DNA of 64,000 bases, from the NCBI GenBank assembly GCA_015179045.1, contig WHUZ01000031.1, positions 1 through 64,000 of the forward strand. Direction: 5' to 3'. This DNA is from Kalaharituber pfeilii (Eukaryota > Ascomycota > Pezizomycetes > Pezizales > Pezizaceae). Below the pieces are notes generated by a model. It had not been told where the DNA came from. It made no database searches and saw nothing but the letters and a program-made list of their open reading frames with translations. Numbering within the stretch: the stretch's first letter is position 1; each line of letters starts with the position of its first letter. The position numbers were made by a program, and so were the translations under genes. Below are positions 29,916-40,592 of this stretch, in pieces.

Positions 29916-31446
29916 ATGGTAGTCCCAGACGCAGTGCCCAATCCAGCAGACACCGAGGGCATTTCTGCTGGTGCAGAGCTCCTGTTTTCCTACCTTTGAG
30001 ATAGCCCTCCACTAACTTCCGCTGCTCGGATCTGCAGATGAAGTTGCGCTTTATGACCGCCAGATTCGCCTATGGGGAATGGAGGCGCAAGCTAGGTCAG
30101 TGACCGAGGTGCTGCGCAGCACTGCCAGCTGGTGGCTCACGAGAGGGGAGACCTAGCTGACCCTAGCAAACATCCAGGATGCGCAACTCCAAAATCCTTC
30201 TCATTGGCATGCGAGCACTAGCGAACGAAGTGGCAAAGAACCTGGTCCTAGCAGGTATAGGTTCACTCACTGTTCTCGATCCAGGCAACGTCACGGAGGA
30301 CGACTTAGCTGCGCAGTTTTTTGTGCAAGAGGAGCACCTTGGGATGAATGTGAGGGTTCGAGAACCTGCGTTATTGAAGGGACAGGACTAATACAATGTG
30401 TTTTCACAGAGGGCAGAAGCAGCTGCGGTATCGATTCAGAAGTTGAATCCCCGAGTCTCAGTCTACACTGAGACCTCGAAAGTGCAAGACAAAGACGCTT
30501 CCTATTTCGGGCACTTCGACATCACAATCGCTACAGAGCTAGATCTGGACACCTTGGTGGGCTCTTTCTCAAGCTCTACTCGCATTATGTAAACTCTAAT
30601 GCCGCCCTAGATTCATATCAATAATGCCTGTCGCACCACAAATCGCCCTTTCTACGCAGCTGCATGTTACGGGCTTCATGGCTACGTTTTCGCCGACCTG
30701 ATAAAACACACATTCGTCATGTATGTTTAAATCTAAACGCCAAGTATACGGGTCTTATTAACCATTTTACAGCGAGCGCGACAAATCGAACCTTGAAACC
30801 ATACTCAAGAACGAAACCAAGACCCGGCGAATTGTGGACGTGAGGACAAAGAGGGAAGGGGAGAAGGTCGTCGAATTTGTCACGAAGGAGGAAACATACT
30901 CGCCACTGTCGGAGGTCGTACATTGCCCCATCGATCCAAGATGGCGGCCGCGGAAACGGAGGACTGTACCATTGGCGCTGCCCTGCATCAAAGGTAGCGC
31001 TGACTCGACCTTCAGTACTAGTTTCCTCCTTCTGAAGTTCAATGCTAATGCCTACTACCATAGCTCTATGGGAATTCCAACGTGCAAATTCGCTCCGCCG
31101 GCCCGCTTGGGTGCGAACAGACATTGCCGAATTCACCAAATATGCAACCCACTTCACCAGCCAACTTGACCTTCCCGTGGATATGCTGAAGGCATCGTAC
31201 ATCTCTTCCTTCGTTGAAGGTTGCAATTCGGAACTAGCCCCGGTAGCTGCAATCCTAGGCGGAGTATTAGCACAGGATGTAATAAATGTTCTCGGAAAGC
31301 GCGAACAACCATTACAAAACTTGCTAATCTTTGACGGGGATACAAACAACGGGCCGATTTTCGCTCTGCATCCGGAAAAGGAAGATGAAGCGGCCGGAAG
31401 TGCAAGCGCAGAGGGTGCTACTGTTGATGTTGTGTCATTGGATTAA
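29916..31446 (+). CDS. aos1: SUMO-activating enzyme E1 subunit Aos1 (SAE1)
   Basis: Forms the heterodimeric SUMO E1 with Uba2, adenylating SUMO and passing it to Ubc9. Seven exons: 29916-29970, 30038-30095, 30178-30349, 30410-30556, 30611-30720, 30773-30993, 31064-31446. Total 381 aa. It has the E1 signature EVALYDRQIRLWGMEAQARMRNSKILLIGMRALANEVAKNLVLAGIGSLTVLD and the adenylation-fold strand FDITIATELD. The region NNACRTTNRPFYAAACYGLHGYVFADL follows, and the conserved C-terminal block is SSFVEGCNSELAPVAAILGGVLAQDVINVLGKREQPLQNLLIFDG. As expected for Aos1, the catalytic cysteine domain lies in the Uba2 partner, not here. The start MVVPDAVPNPADTEGIS is preceded by CACC. The C-terminus is Ala/Glu-rich. 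Confidence 0.96.
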
Positions 31447-32190
31447 CGTCATGATGAAGCTTGATAATGACTGAATGAAACCCTACAACTTTGCTGCCGA
31501 GCTACTAAGAAACTTACTTTTATGCTATGTTCTGATTAAATCTGTTAAAATGTACGAGCCTCTTTATATACTTAAAAAGAAGCTGATTCCTGTCACATTA
31601 GTAGTAGTTGTAGTTGAGTTTTCTATCACAACCAATTGCTTCCTCTCTCCTGAAAAATGAAAATTGGACCTCATAGGTCAATAAAAAGGTAAAATAGAAA
31701 ATATATCGATTGGAAATAAACAATTCCATCCAGGCGCCGGGATTAGAAAACACCCTTCCTCTTGCTAAATGATAAAAAATGCGGATGAGACAAAAAAAAA
31801 AAAAGGAACAAAGAAAATAGACAATAAAGCAGGTTGTGAGAGAAGGCTCGTTAATTCGTGAGTCGAGGAACGCCGCCCGTCTAGTTGATAACATGCTACG
31901 CTATAACGAACCTCTTATGACCAGGAAAACATATAAAGATTTTGAAAACTTGAAAGATAACGGTGATGGCCGAAGTAGGTTGCTGCTTGTAGGTATGAAG
32001 AATAACCATCTGCTTTCGAAAACCAAGGCAATTCTCCTAGAGACCGTGCCAGTACGAATGTGTTACAAGTGGATTCGTATGTATTTGCATGTAACAGGTT
32101 TATTCCTCGTCCTCTTCCTCTGAATCATCTTAGATGATCAATGAGAATCAGCAATGGCACTGAATGTAACCAGGCATAGAAGGGGTGCTG
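31447..32190. other. Convergent intergenic region
   Basis: A/T-rich 3' flanks of aos1 (+) and cdc34 (-). No gene or RNA recognised. Confidence 0.6.
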
Positions 32191-33060
32191 CTAACCGAAT
32201 TCCATGTCTCCGTCACTGTCATCTCCAAAAACTCTCCCCATCACTTTCACACCAGAAATCATTATCAGGGTCCTCTTTTGGAGGTGGCTTTGTCTCAAGT
32301 TTCTCCGGCATAGTAAAACCAGGAGGGATATCTCGCTTGGATTGTTCCACATTTTCTGAAGTTTCATTAATATCCTGCGCAAGCTTAGAATCCGGCGTTG
32401 ACAGTACCTTTTACGATTCTCTTGTACTCCTCAGGCTGCTTCCTTAACATCACTCCTGCATCAACGTTCGCTGGTGACGATACTTCGGCATCATCAAGCA
32501 AGCTGATTATAGACAGAAGAACCGACTCCACTCTCTGAGCAGGTGACCATCGCTCCTATAAACCCACAATTAGCGAATGAAAGAATTCCGATGCTACAGC
32601 TATCAAATGGAGCTCTTGGGACATACAGATGCGAGTTCTCCAGACATTTCGTCTTCCCCAGGCTGATGAAGGATTGAGATGCAGAGCTTTCCATCCTTGT
32701 AGATGTTTGGGTGCCAAAGTGGTCGGTAGAATTTGAATTCTGGTGGTTCATATGGATATCGCTTAGGAAATTTCATTTCACCCTAAACTCAAGCGTAATC
32801 ATGTTAGAACGCAGGAGGGTGAAGGCTTTCGGCTAGTTGTTGAGCTTGCCTTGAAATAACCGCCATAGTAAAGTGAGGTTGGATTCAAAACGATCAAGGC
32901 AACTTCCCACTTGAAGATGTTATCATCTTTGAGCTGCCGAGCGTAACAAAGGTTAGTGCGGAGCTTTGCAAGTTGGATTATCATCAAAGCTCACCTGCAC
33001 GTTAACCCACTCTTCCTTCTGCAGCTCTTTGAACTCATTCATGAGGATTCTCTCGGCCAT
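32191..33060 (-). CDS. cdc34: Ubiquitin-conjugating enzyme E2, Cdc34/UbcC type (C-terminal frameshift)
   Basis: E2 of SCF ubiquitin ligases, required for G1/S. Exons on the minus strand: 33060-32995, 32933-32850, 32782-32627, 32555-32408, 32355 onward. In the raw frame translation stops at 32219-32221 (196 aa). MAERILMNEFKELQKEEWVNVQ matches the start of filamentous-fungal Cdc34 proteins. The active-site block [34 protein letters not shown] contains the catalytic Cys and the Cdc34-specific acidic-loop insertion. SPANVDAGVMLRKQPEEYKRIVKENVEQSKRDIPPGF follows. The intron after GGYFK begins GC, not GT. At 32227-32231 an A5 run on the + strand (T5 in sense) throws off the acidic tail. In the neighbouring frame the expected tail GDDSDGDMEFG ends at 32191, which is why I extend the feature to there. 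Confidence 0.92.
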
Positions 33061-35694
33061 ATTGAGCTCGCTGAGTGGCTTTTGGATACCGGGTCGAGGG
33101 CAATGATGTTCAACCTTGCCACTAGGCTTTGTAGGATGGGGTGGAAAGTATGATTTTCGGAAGGCTGCAGTCGTAAAACTGAGTAAAGTGACGGTGTTGG
33201 AGTGCTGGATTACTGGGAATTTATGTTGGTGAGAGAAGTGGCAGTGAAGCCTTTTTGTGGAGGGAGGGGGTAGGGGATTCACGGGGCAAAAAAGTTGCTG
33301 CGGGCTAGCTCAGGGTCAGTTTGTGCGGGCTGGGGGGCAAAGGTTTTTAGTCTCGTGGGGTTGCTCAAAGTAATCGGTAGTTGTAGTACCACAGCTTAGC
33401 GATCGCACACGCCCCCGCCAACCTTACTGCCTGGCGTGACATTACAATGATTCTTGCAACGGTTGCGGCTGGTAGTACTGCTTCTTTGGCGTGCTTTCAA
33501 CTAAAAGTACATAAGAAGGGATTCCTCTATCTTCATTCGGACTACGACAGTGCTGCGTTATACAGGATGAGTGGGCAGTATGTGAAGCAAGCAGTGCGTC
33601 CAACATGAAGAGGTTTAAAGCAGGGAATTTCAGAAACTCGACGCGAGTTGTGCATAGGTAGGCAGGCCCTACCCAACCAAACTCGTCAAGACACTTTCTC
33701 ACCGCCTGCCTAGATTGAAGAAGGCAGTCATACTCCACAGGAAAGCATAGGCGCCTGCTTCCTGATGTTTCTCACGTACGCCTGAGGCATGCGCGAGCAG
33801 CCAGGGCCAGTCTGGAGTATAGGCTTCAGTGGAGTGGGAACTTATGTCGACAGCTTCATTTCAGCAGTGTTTAAACCTTGAACCTGACCACATAATACCC
33901 CCTACTCACACCTCACACCTCTGGCCCCATCCACTTTCTACGATCGATACTTCCTTCGCTATAGAGAAAACATCTTATTTTATGCAATGCTAATCAAGAT
34001 TCAGTAGAATATGTAAACGAGTCAGTGATACTTGAGAGCAGCAAACGGAACAAATATTGCTATGTAGCTTCTTTTTTTTCCTACCGATTGAGCGTATACC
34101 CGTCTCAAGATCATAGCCGCGGCTGGCGCATACCCATTTTATATCGGATGATGCATGACAGTTTTAATCCAGTCTTGGCTCGAGACTGAGCTGAACTTAG
34201 AATAAAGGCTTCATCTGGATGCCCCTGTAGGCACGGATGACACATCTAGCGAGTATACAAAACGTTATCGCGTACTTCATCTCAATATCTTCTACATGAT
34301 ACTAGAAACGCTAACTTCATGCATATTTGAATGCACTGTTTCAGTTGCTACTAACTTATGTACCAGGATCAAGATTCAGGGTCCCTCTAAGTGTGTACTA
34401 CGCTGGTCACGAGATCCAGATGTATGAACCTCCAGTGGGGACCAACATCCAATTCGATCAGCATATCGATGTTGCAATCGGGCACGAGACAATCATGATG
34501 CATGCGATCGAGCGAGTGCTTTTTGCCCACATAGGTAAGTATGAAAAGCCCCTTAACATCCATCAAATACCAATGATATGTTTCTCTCCTATATTTTAAG
34601 CTGACTTAAACTAATTTTAGGAGAAGGTACCTGCCAATAGACTGTAGCCGGTCAAGTATCCGCGCCTAAGAAGACGTGAAGATCAGGGGCTGCAACAACT
34701 GAATACAAGTGGCCAATTTACTCTTTTAGATATGTGGCAATGGCGCAGCGCCTCAAGTCAAGGGCCTTCTAGAAAACCACCCGATTACCTAGAATGATGA
34801 TAAATTCCTGCTAGCCCTACATGCATAAGAACTCTCTGCAGAAGTGAGGTCTCGACTTTGCAAACCAAGGTGAGGAGGCGAAATTATGAAGTGCCAATCT
34901 ACAAATTTTTGTGGCGAACCAATGATAACGACGCTTCCCTTCCCCTTACCAGACATACTTTTACTACTTCTTCCTCTGTTTCGAAGAACCCCTTTATGCC
35001 CACGAGACAATACTATACCAGAACAACAATTATAAAATACAACCTGCAAGGATTTGGTAATAGGTTCCAATTCTAAGAACATGTCATGGCTGAAGTTAAA
35101 CTAGCTAAAATATCAACTCAATTAGATCTGAGTTCTAGGCAGATACTGTATAAGGAGAAATTGGCTCTGATATCTGAACTAACATTATTGATAAGCGAGG
35201 ATTTAATGTTTTATTTCATTTGTTTACAGCCCACAGGTGTGGTCTCGTGACATGTGCTAAGTCCATACACTACACCGTTTTATTGGTGTGAAATGTTGGG
35301 CCCGATGCTTCATTGGTAGATCCTTTGAATTCTAAGTTGCCGTGTTATAAACTAGAAACTGGAGCATTGCTGTCTCTAGTTTATATAACTACAGTAGAAA
35401 TAGAACTCATTGTAGATGGAACAACGTTCGACGCCTAGATGGCCCCTGTAGGTGGTTCGGTGGCATAGGTAAGCGAGCGATTTGGGGAAGTACACTTAGC
35501 AGCGGGGTTCCCGCCGTTTGCCCCACCAGATCGTCCACATGGTTCTCGCAATCGCCCACTCAGTTCACCGCTTATGTCAGTTGACTGCGTATCTGCCTCT
35601 AAGAGCTGAAGCCCGTTCTCTTTGGTCATCACCGCATCATTTCACACACTTGTCCAGAAGAAAGCACCAGCCCCTCACTCAGAGATCGACTATC
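33061..35694. other. Intergenic region; one unexplained ORF
   Basis: Divergent interval between cdc34 (-) and the peptidase gene (+). A 90-codon open frame at 34327-34599 (+) is the only stretch that reads like protein (YYAGHEIQMYEPPVG...QFDQHIDVAIGHETIMMHAIERV). I cannot match it to a family, and it may be chance or a relic. The rest shows no feature. Confidence 0.45.
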
Positions 35695-37763
35695 ATGACT
35701 GCTGCCGAGCTCAAGAGTGAAGTAGGATACGTTGTATCAGGTATGATTCGAGCTGCTTTCCTATTACCGGAAATTCACGAGTACAACAAGCTGATTTACT
35801 ACTAGGGGACATAAAAATCATTGAACGTTTTTGGGAAGTTCCCCTAAACTATGAACAAGCTGAGGCGTCGTCAGAGAAAATCAGAATATTCGGACGAACA
35901 GCAGTACCAGTTGCAAAGGAAAAGGATAACCTACCAACCAGTGAGTTGAGCGATTCGTGAAATTAGTATGTACTTTCAAAACAGTAAACACTGACTTATA
36001 CTTAAAGTTCTTTACCTTCAAGGTTCGCAATAAACCCGGCAGAAGTGAGTACCTGAAAATTAACGTCCTACAGGTGGTCCTGGATTTGAATGTCAGAATC
36101 CAAAATCCCATCCACTTACGCACTTTGTTCATGACAAGGGATATCAGGTTAGCTACAGCGACCGATAAACTCGTGTTTCCTAAAAGTAATGCTGACTATG
36201 GGATCTGTTGCCCTAGATTCTATACCTGGACCAACGAGGTACTGGTCTAAGTAACCCAATTTCTGCTGACACTGTTCTTGAGAAGGGAGGGTCTGGTGTT
36301 GCTCAACAAGCTCGGTGGCTCAGTCTATTTCGGGCAAACAGTATTGGTAATTTAGTCGTAAATCTGGCAAAAGAGAAACATTAACCACCTGTTATAGTGA
36401 AGGACTGCGAAGCTGTGCGAGAGAATTTACTTGGTTCCACAGAGAAAGAAGAGGACCGAAAGTGGACCCTCATTGGCCAAAGCTATGGTGGATTCATTGC
36501 GACGCATTACTTGTCAACCCAGTAAGTTCAAAGCCGCGGCTTCAAACAGCGGTATAATGCCTTTGATGTATCAAAATAGGAAAGCAAAGTTTGACTGAGG
36601 CTATGGGAATAGCCCAGAAGGCCTAAAAGAAGGTAATATCTGTTGTTTTTATGGGACACTGCAACTCACCGCTTACATTCAGCAGTCTTCACAACTGGCG
36701 GCATGCCACCTTTGGTCGACCACCCAGACGAAGTGTATAAGGCGCTTTATGGTAATCCATGTCGTTACCCTGAACAAAGTAAATTCGCTCACTCTTGGCA
36801 GAGAAGGTGATAGAGCGAAATGAAGTCTATTACAAGAAATTCCCGCAAGATACCAAGCAAGTGAGAGATATTCTTAAGTATCTGCACGAACAGCAAATCA
36901 CTTTACCGAACGGTGGCCATCTTACACCTCGCCGTTTCTTACAACTGGGGTTGAGCTTCGGTACTGTTGGTGCGTGTTCCCGTCCCGGCAGTACAATCAC
37001 GTGAAGCTCACATACTGAACCTCTGTAGGTGGAATTGATGGCGTACACGGTTCGTATGCTCTGATTGAGCTTAACGAATGAGTCTCTAACGAGTCTTATT
37101 GTAGACATCGTTCTTCGCGCCGCCTCGGAAATATCAACATATGGGAAGCTATCTTACAAACTGCTCCAGACCATCGAGCAAAACCAATCTTTTGACGGAA
37201 ATTTGATTTATGCTATTCTACATGAATCTATCTACTGTCAAAAGGCTCCATCTGTATGGTCTGCCAATAGGCTGTTAAGTGAAAATGAGATGTTCAATTA
37301 TGAGCTCATGGCAGCAAAGGATGAGTCCGTTCCAGTCTACTTTACTGGAGAAATGGTAACCCACCCTAGCGTTATCAAAATACTATATCTGCTGTCATCC
37401 CGCTATCATAGCTGTAGCATTGAAGACCACATTTTGACCTAAATCATACAGATATACCCCTGGATGTTCACTGATTACACTGAGCTCCGCAAACTCAAGC
37501 CCGTTGCGGAGGAAATCGCCCAAATCGGTGACTGGCCCATCCTTTACGATGTCGACAAACTCAAGGCCAACACAGTTCCAGTCAATTCTGCCATTTACGT
37601 GGATGACATGTACGTCGACTTTGATCTTGCTCACAAGACAGCAAAAATCATTGGTAATCACAAGACGTTCATCACGAGTGCGATGATGCATGATGCTCTT
37701 AGGACTAGGACATCAGAGGTTATGACGGAGCTGTTTAAATTGAGTAAGAGGGTAGAGAATTAG
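35695..37763 (+). CDS. Proline iminopeptidase-like serine hydrolase (peptidase family S33)
   Basis: Alpha/beta-hydrolase expected to release N-terminal proline from peptides. Twelve exons: 35695-35740, 35806-35940, 36008-36022, 36074-36147, 36217-36346, 36398-36521, 36613-36632, 36686-36751, 36802-36969, 37029-37049, 37105-37355, 37452-37763. Total 453 aa, usual for the fungal family. Diagnostic segments: ILYLQGGPGFE (oxyanion-hole HGGPG-like motif, with Gln replacing His), ILYLDQRGTGLSNPIS (DQRG.G), GQSYGGFIATHYLS (nucleophile elbow GxSxGG), YPEG/HPEGLKEVFTTGGMPPL, IYVDDMYVDFDLAHKT (acid region) and a His in HKTFITSAMMHDALR. No signal peptide is seen, so it is probably cytosolic. Exons of 15, 20 and 21 nt are unusually small, and the 36682/36685 acceptor is a CAGCAG tandem. 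The start is the ATG nearest the domain; an upstream start is possible. Confidence 0.9.
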
Positions 37764-38406
37764 GTTGAGGGTATGTTTGAAGGAGGTAAACCATAGATTT
37801 TGATTTCTAAATTGGGCGAGTTAGATTCGCCAGTATACCATTTGCTATCTATTGCCTCTGAGTGGTGTGGCATGATTCTAATGAACACTTACTTGGAGAG
37901 TGTAATGAAGTGTCGTGAGGGAAGGAACAGCGATCTATTGATAAAGCTTGGAAAAATTTGGTCAGATTGTAATGTTGTCTTTTTATTTTAAATGCCATCA
38001 AGAGTCCTCCCTCGCAGCCAATAGGTATTACGAGTAATTTTGTGCCCCTACCAAAATATCCCCAAGTCAAGTGCCCAGAGCTGTATTTTAGCCATAACCA
38101 TTCATCTACTGAGTGCCCCTTCTACTTCCTCGACCACATTACCAACATTACACTCACATATCTTTTCGTGTCAAAGAAATATGAGGCTAACAAGTAAACC
38201 AAATATAAAAAGCAAAACAATAAAGGCAGAAAAACCCAGAGCTAAATCCCCAGAAGAAATCTGAGTCAAAAGCATCAAATGAAAATTGACGAAAATAAAA
38301 CAAAATCATTATGGTAAACAAAGTTGAGGGTAACCCCACTTTCCAATTTCCTTACCGCATCCGCCCTGAAATAGCGAAAAGAAGCACTTCTTTCTTGTTA
38401 TTTCTC
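37764..38406. other. Convergent intergenic region
   Basis: A/T-rich 3' flanks of the peptidase gene (+) and the chitin deacetylase gene (-). Nothing else seen. Confidence 0.6.
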
Positions 38407-40592
38407 TCAATTGCCCTCCCAAGCCTTATTATCACACCCTTCACCTATCAATGGACACTTGATGCAGAACTTCCGCAACGACTCGCAGACGTTCGTGTGG
38501 TAATTGGCGCAGCCGGTGATATTGCTAAGACCAGCCTTAAGCCAGCATGTGACGCTGTCTGTGAGGCACAATGTGTAGGATGCGGTGCATTGGAGTTTTG
38601 TGGTGAAGGGTTGGATAGGTGTAGCGCACCAGCTGCTGACTTGGTGGGTGGGGCAAGTGAGGGTAGAGGTGGGAGTTGGAAATTGGGTGGGTGTAGTGAT
38701 GGTCATCTTGGCGGTTGTGCTTGTGGTGAAGGAAGGTAATGGGAGAAGTGAAAGTGATGTGGTGATCGAGCTAGTCGAAGTCGTTATTTTAGAGGTAGAA
38801 GACAGAGAAGGAATAGCGGATGTTGACGAAATCAAGGTGGTTGTGGTGGTGGTGGAAGATGAGGAAGACGTAGTCGATATTGGATTCTTGCCGCCGTTCA
38901 CGTCTAAGCTAATTAGTTGCCCATACCCCATTAGTCAATGAGAAAAATTATATATTTCTCTTATAAGGAAACTTTTCTACATACCAGTCCTATACCAATT
39001 TGCCCTCGGGTCCTTCAGACACTCCCCAACCGGCACGGTTCTATACCCCTTTGTTGTAAGCTGAGTTAAGAAGTAAGACGTCAGATTGTTTGCAGTCTGC
39101 TCCTGGATGTCGTGCATGATGGACAAAAATGCCGTGCTTTCGGAATCTTTGCCCTGTATCGCAGCGCTGACGATGTCCTTGGAAATCTGGATCTCGAAAG
39201 GAGTGGGGTGGAGGTAGTCTTCGGTGTCAAGGTCGAAGGAGATGATGTGGTAACTGTATATACAGCCTTAGCTCATGCCTTGAGGGGAGATCTCGAAAAA
39301 TTGGATATGAGCTCGTACCCAAGGTCTCGCATGGTATTCATACACGCAGCATTGCATGATGAGTACGGAGGTCGCATGTAAGTAGGGAAGTAGCCCAGGA
39401 TGTTCCTAATAGCCATCTCGTTCTTGATCTATATGAATGTTAGATTTTGTTTCCTCTGGAAGGGTATAAGAATACAAAAAAGGCATACCATCTCATCTCT
39501 CCGCTCAGTCTCACTGAGTTTCGACAAATCAGCATGTGACCACGAGTGTGATGCAATCTGATGACCGTCGGCTGCCATTCTCTTGATGATTGCAGGCCAT
39601 GGTGTAGATTCATCGTCAATTCGACCTTTTTAGAATTGTCAGTAGAAGTTGGAATCGCTCTTGAAGAAAAAATTACCTTTTCCAAGATTGACTCCAGTGA
39701 CGAAGAAAGTTGCCTTTGCGTTATGGGATGCGAGCAAGTCAAGGAGGCCAGCAGTATAGCTGAGAGTCTGTTAGCGCCAAAATGGAAAATGACGCATCAC
39801 TGGGCTTACATATACGGGCCGTCATCGTATGTCAATGCAATGGTCCCAGGTTCTTCACAGGCATAAATATCTGCGCCAAATGCTACACTTCCAATGAGCA
39901 ACCGCGGAGCTCCACCAGTCGAAGTTCCAGGCGGGACTTGGCTATTTCAAGTGAATTAGTAGAAATCGAAAATATGGCCATTAGAAGCGTACTCTGCATC
40001 ACACTTGCCGAATCCTCGCAAGCAGTCTGGAGATTTACAGTGGTCTTTGGTTGTACCCTATAGAAACGTCAGATGGCGTTCAAAAATAAGATATTGTGAG
40101 GGACGGCATACACAAAAGCCAGAAGGGCTACAGCATTTACCATCACTGCAGACTTTGTTCCCGTTTGCTGGCCCACATGTGCCATCGTCATTAGGATCCG
40201 TGTCAGGATCGCATTGCTATAGCCCACGGGACATCAGTAATAGTGACTGAGTTGTATGCAAGTAACCTTACCCCGAACTTTGATTGGCATCCGGTACCGC
40301 AATAGGCATCTGTCGCTCCGCACCATCCCTACTCTCTACTATCAGCTACATGCTCATGTTGCCTGCAGTTCTTCATCTGCGAACTCACATGCTGAGAACA
40401 GCAGGGACCAAGGTTTGATGCACCACAAGAATATCCAAAGCTGTTTCCAGCACCAGTGAGACCGCAAGAATTGTCTGGGCTTTCAGCTCTGCGCGATAGG
40501 GATCTAAAAGGATTGACAGAGTCCAGAGGATGGGCAACAGTTGCAATTGTGTACATGGCAATGCCATGCAGTGCTGGTTGAAGAAGACGCAT
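38407..40592 (-). CDS. Secreted chitin deacetylase: CBM18-CBM18-NodB-Ser/Thr linker-Cys-rich tail
   Basis: Carbohydrate esterase family 4 enzyme expected to deacetylate chitin to chitosan at the cell wall. Ten exons on the minus strand: 40592-40389, 40328-40272, 40216-40112, 40057-39993, 39941-39810, 39759-39677, 39625-39489, 39428-39319, 39253-38985, 38903-38407. Total 552 aa. It has an N-terminal hydrophobic signal-like segment, then hevein-like module 1 (NSCGLTGAGNSFGYSCG...CCSQHGWCGATDAYCGTGCQ). Module 2 is GTCGPANGNKVCSDGKCCSPSGFCGTTKDHC. All five NodB motifs are present: TYDDGP, SHSWSH, RPPY, DLDTEDY and IMHD. After YRTDVNGGKN there is an ~80-residue Ser/Thr-rich (O-glycosylation-type) linker, then ~75 residues with ten Cys that I cannot assign. 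No GPI signal is visible. The fungal role is in wall remodelling, or shielding chitin from chitinases (family knowledge). Confidence 0.93.
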
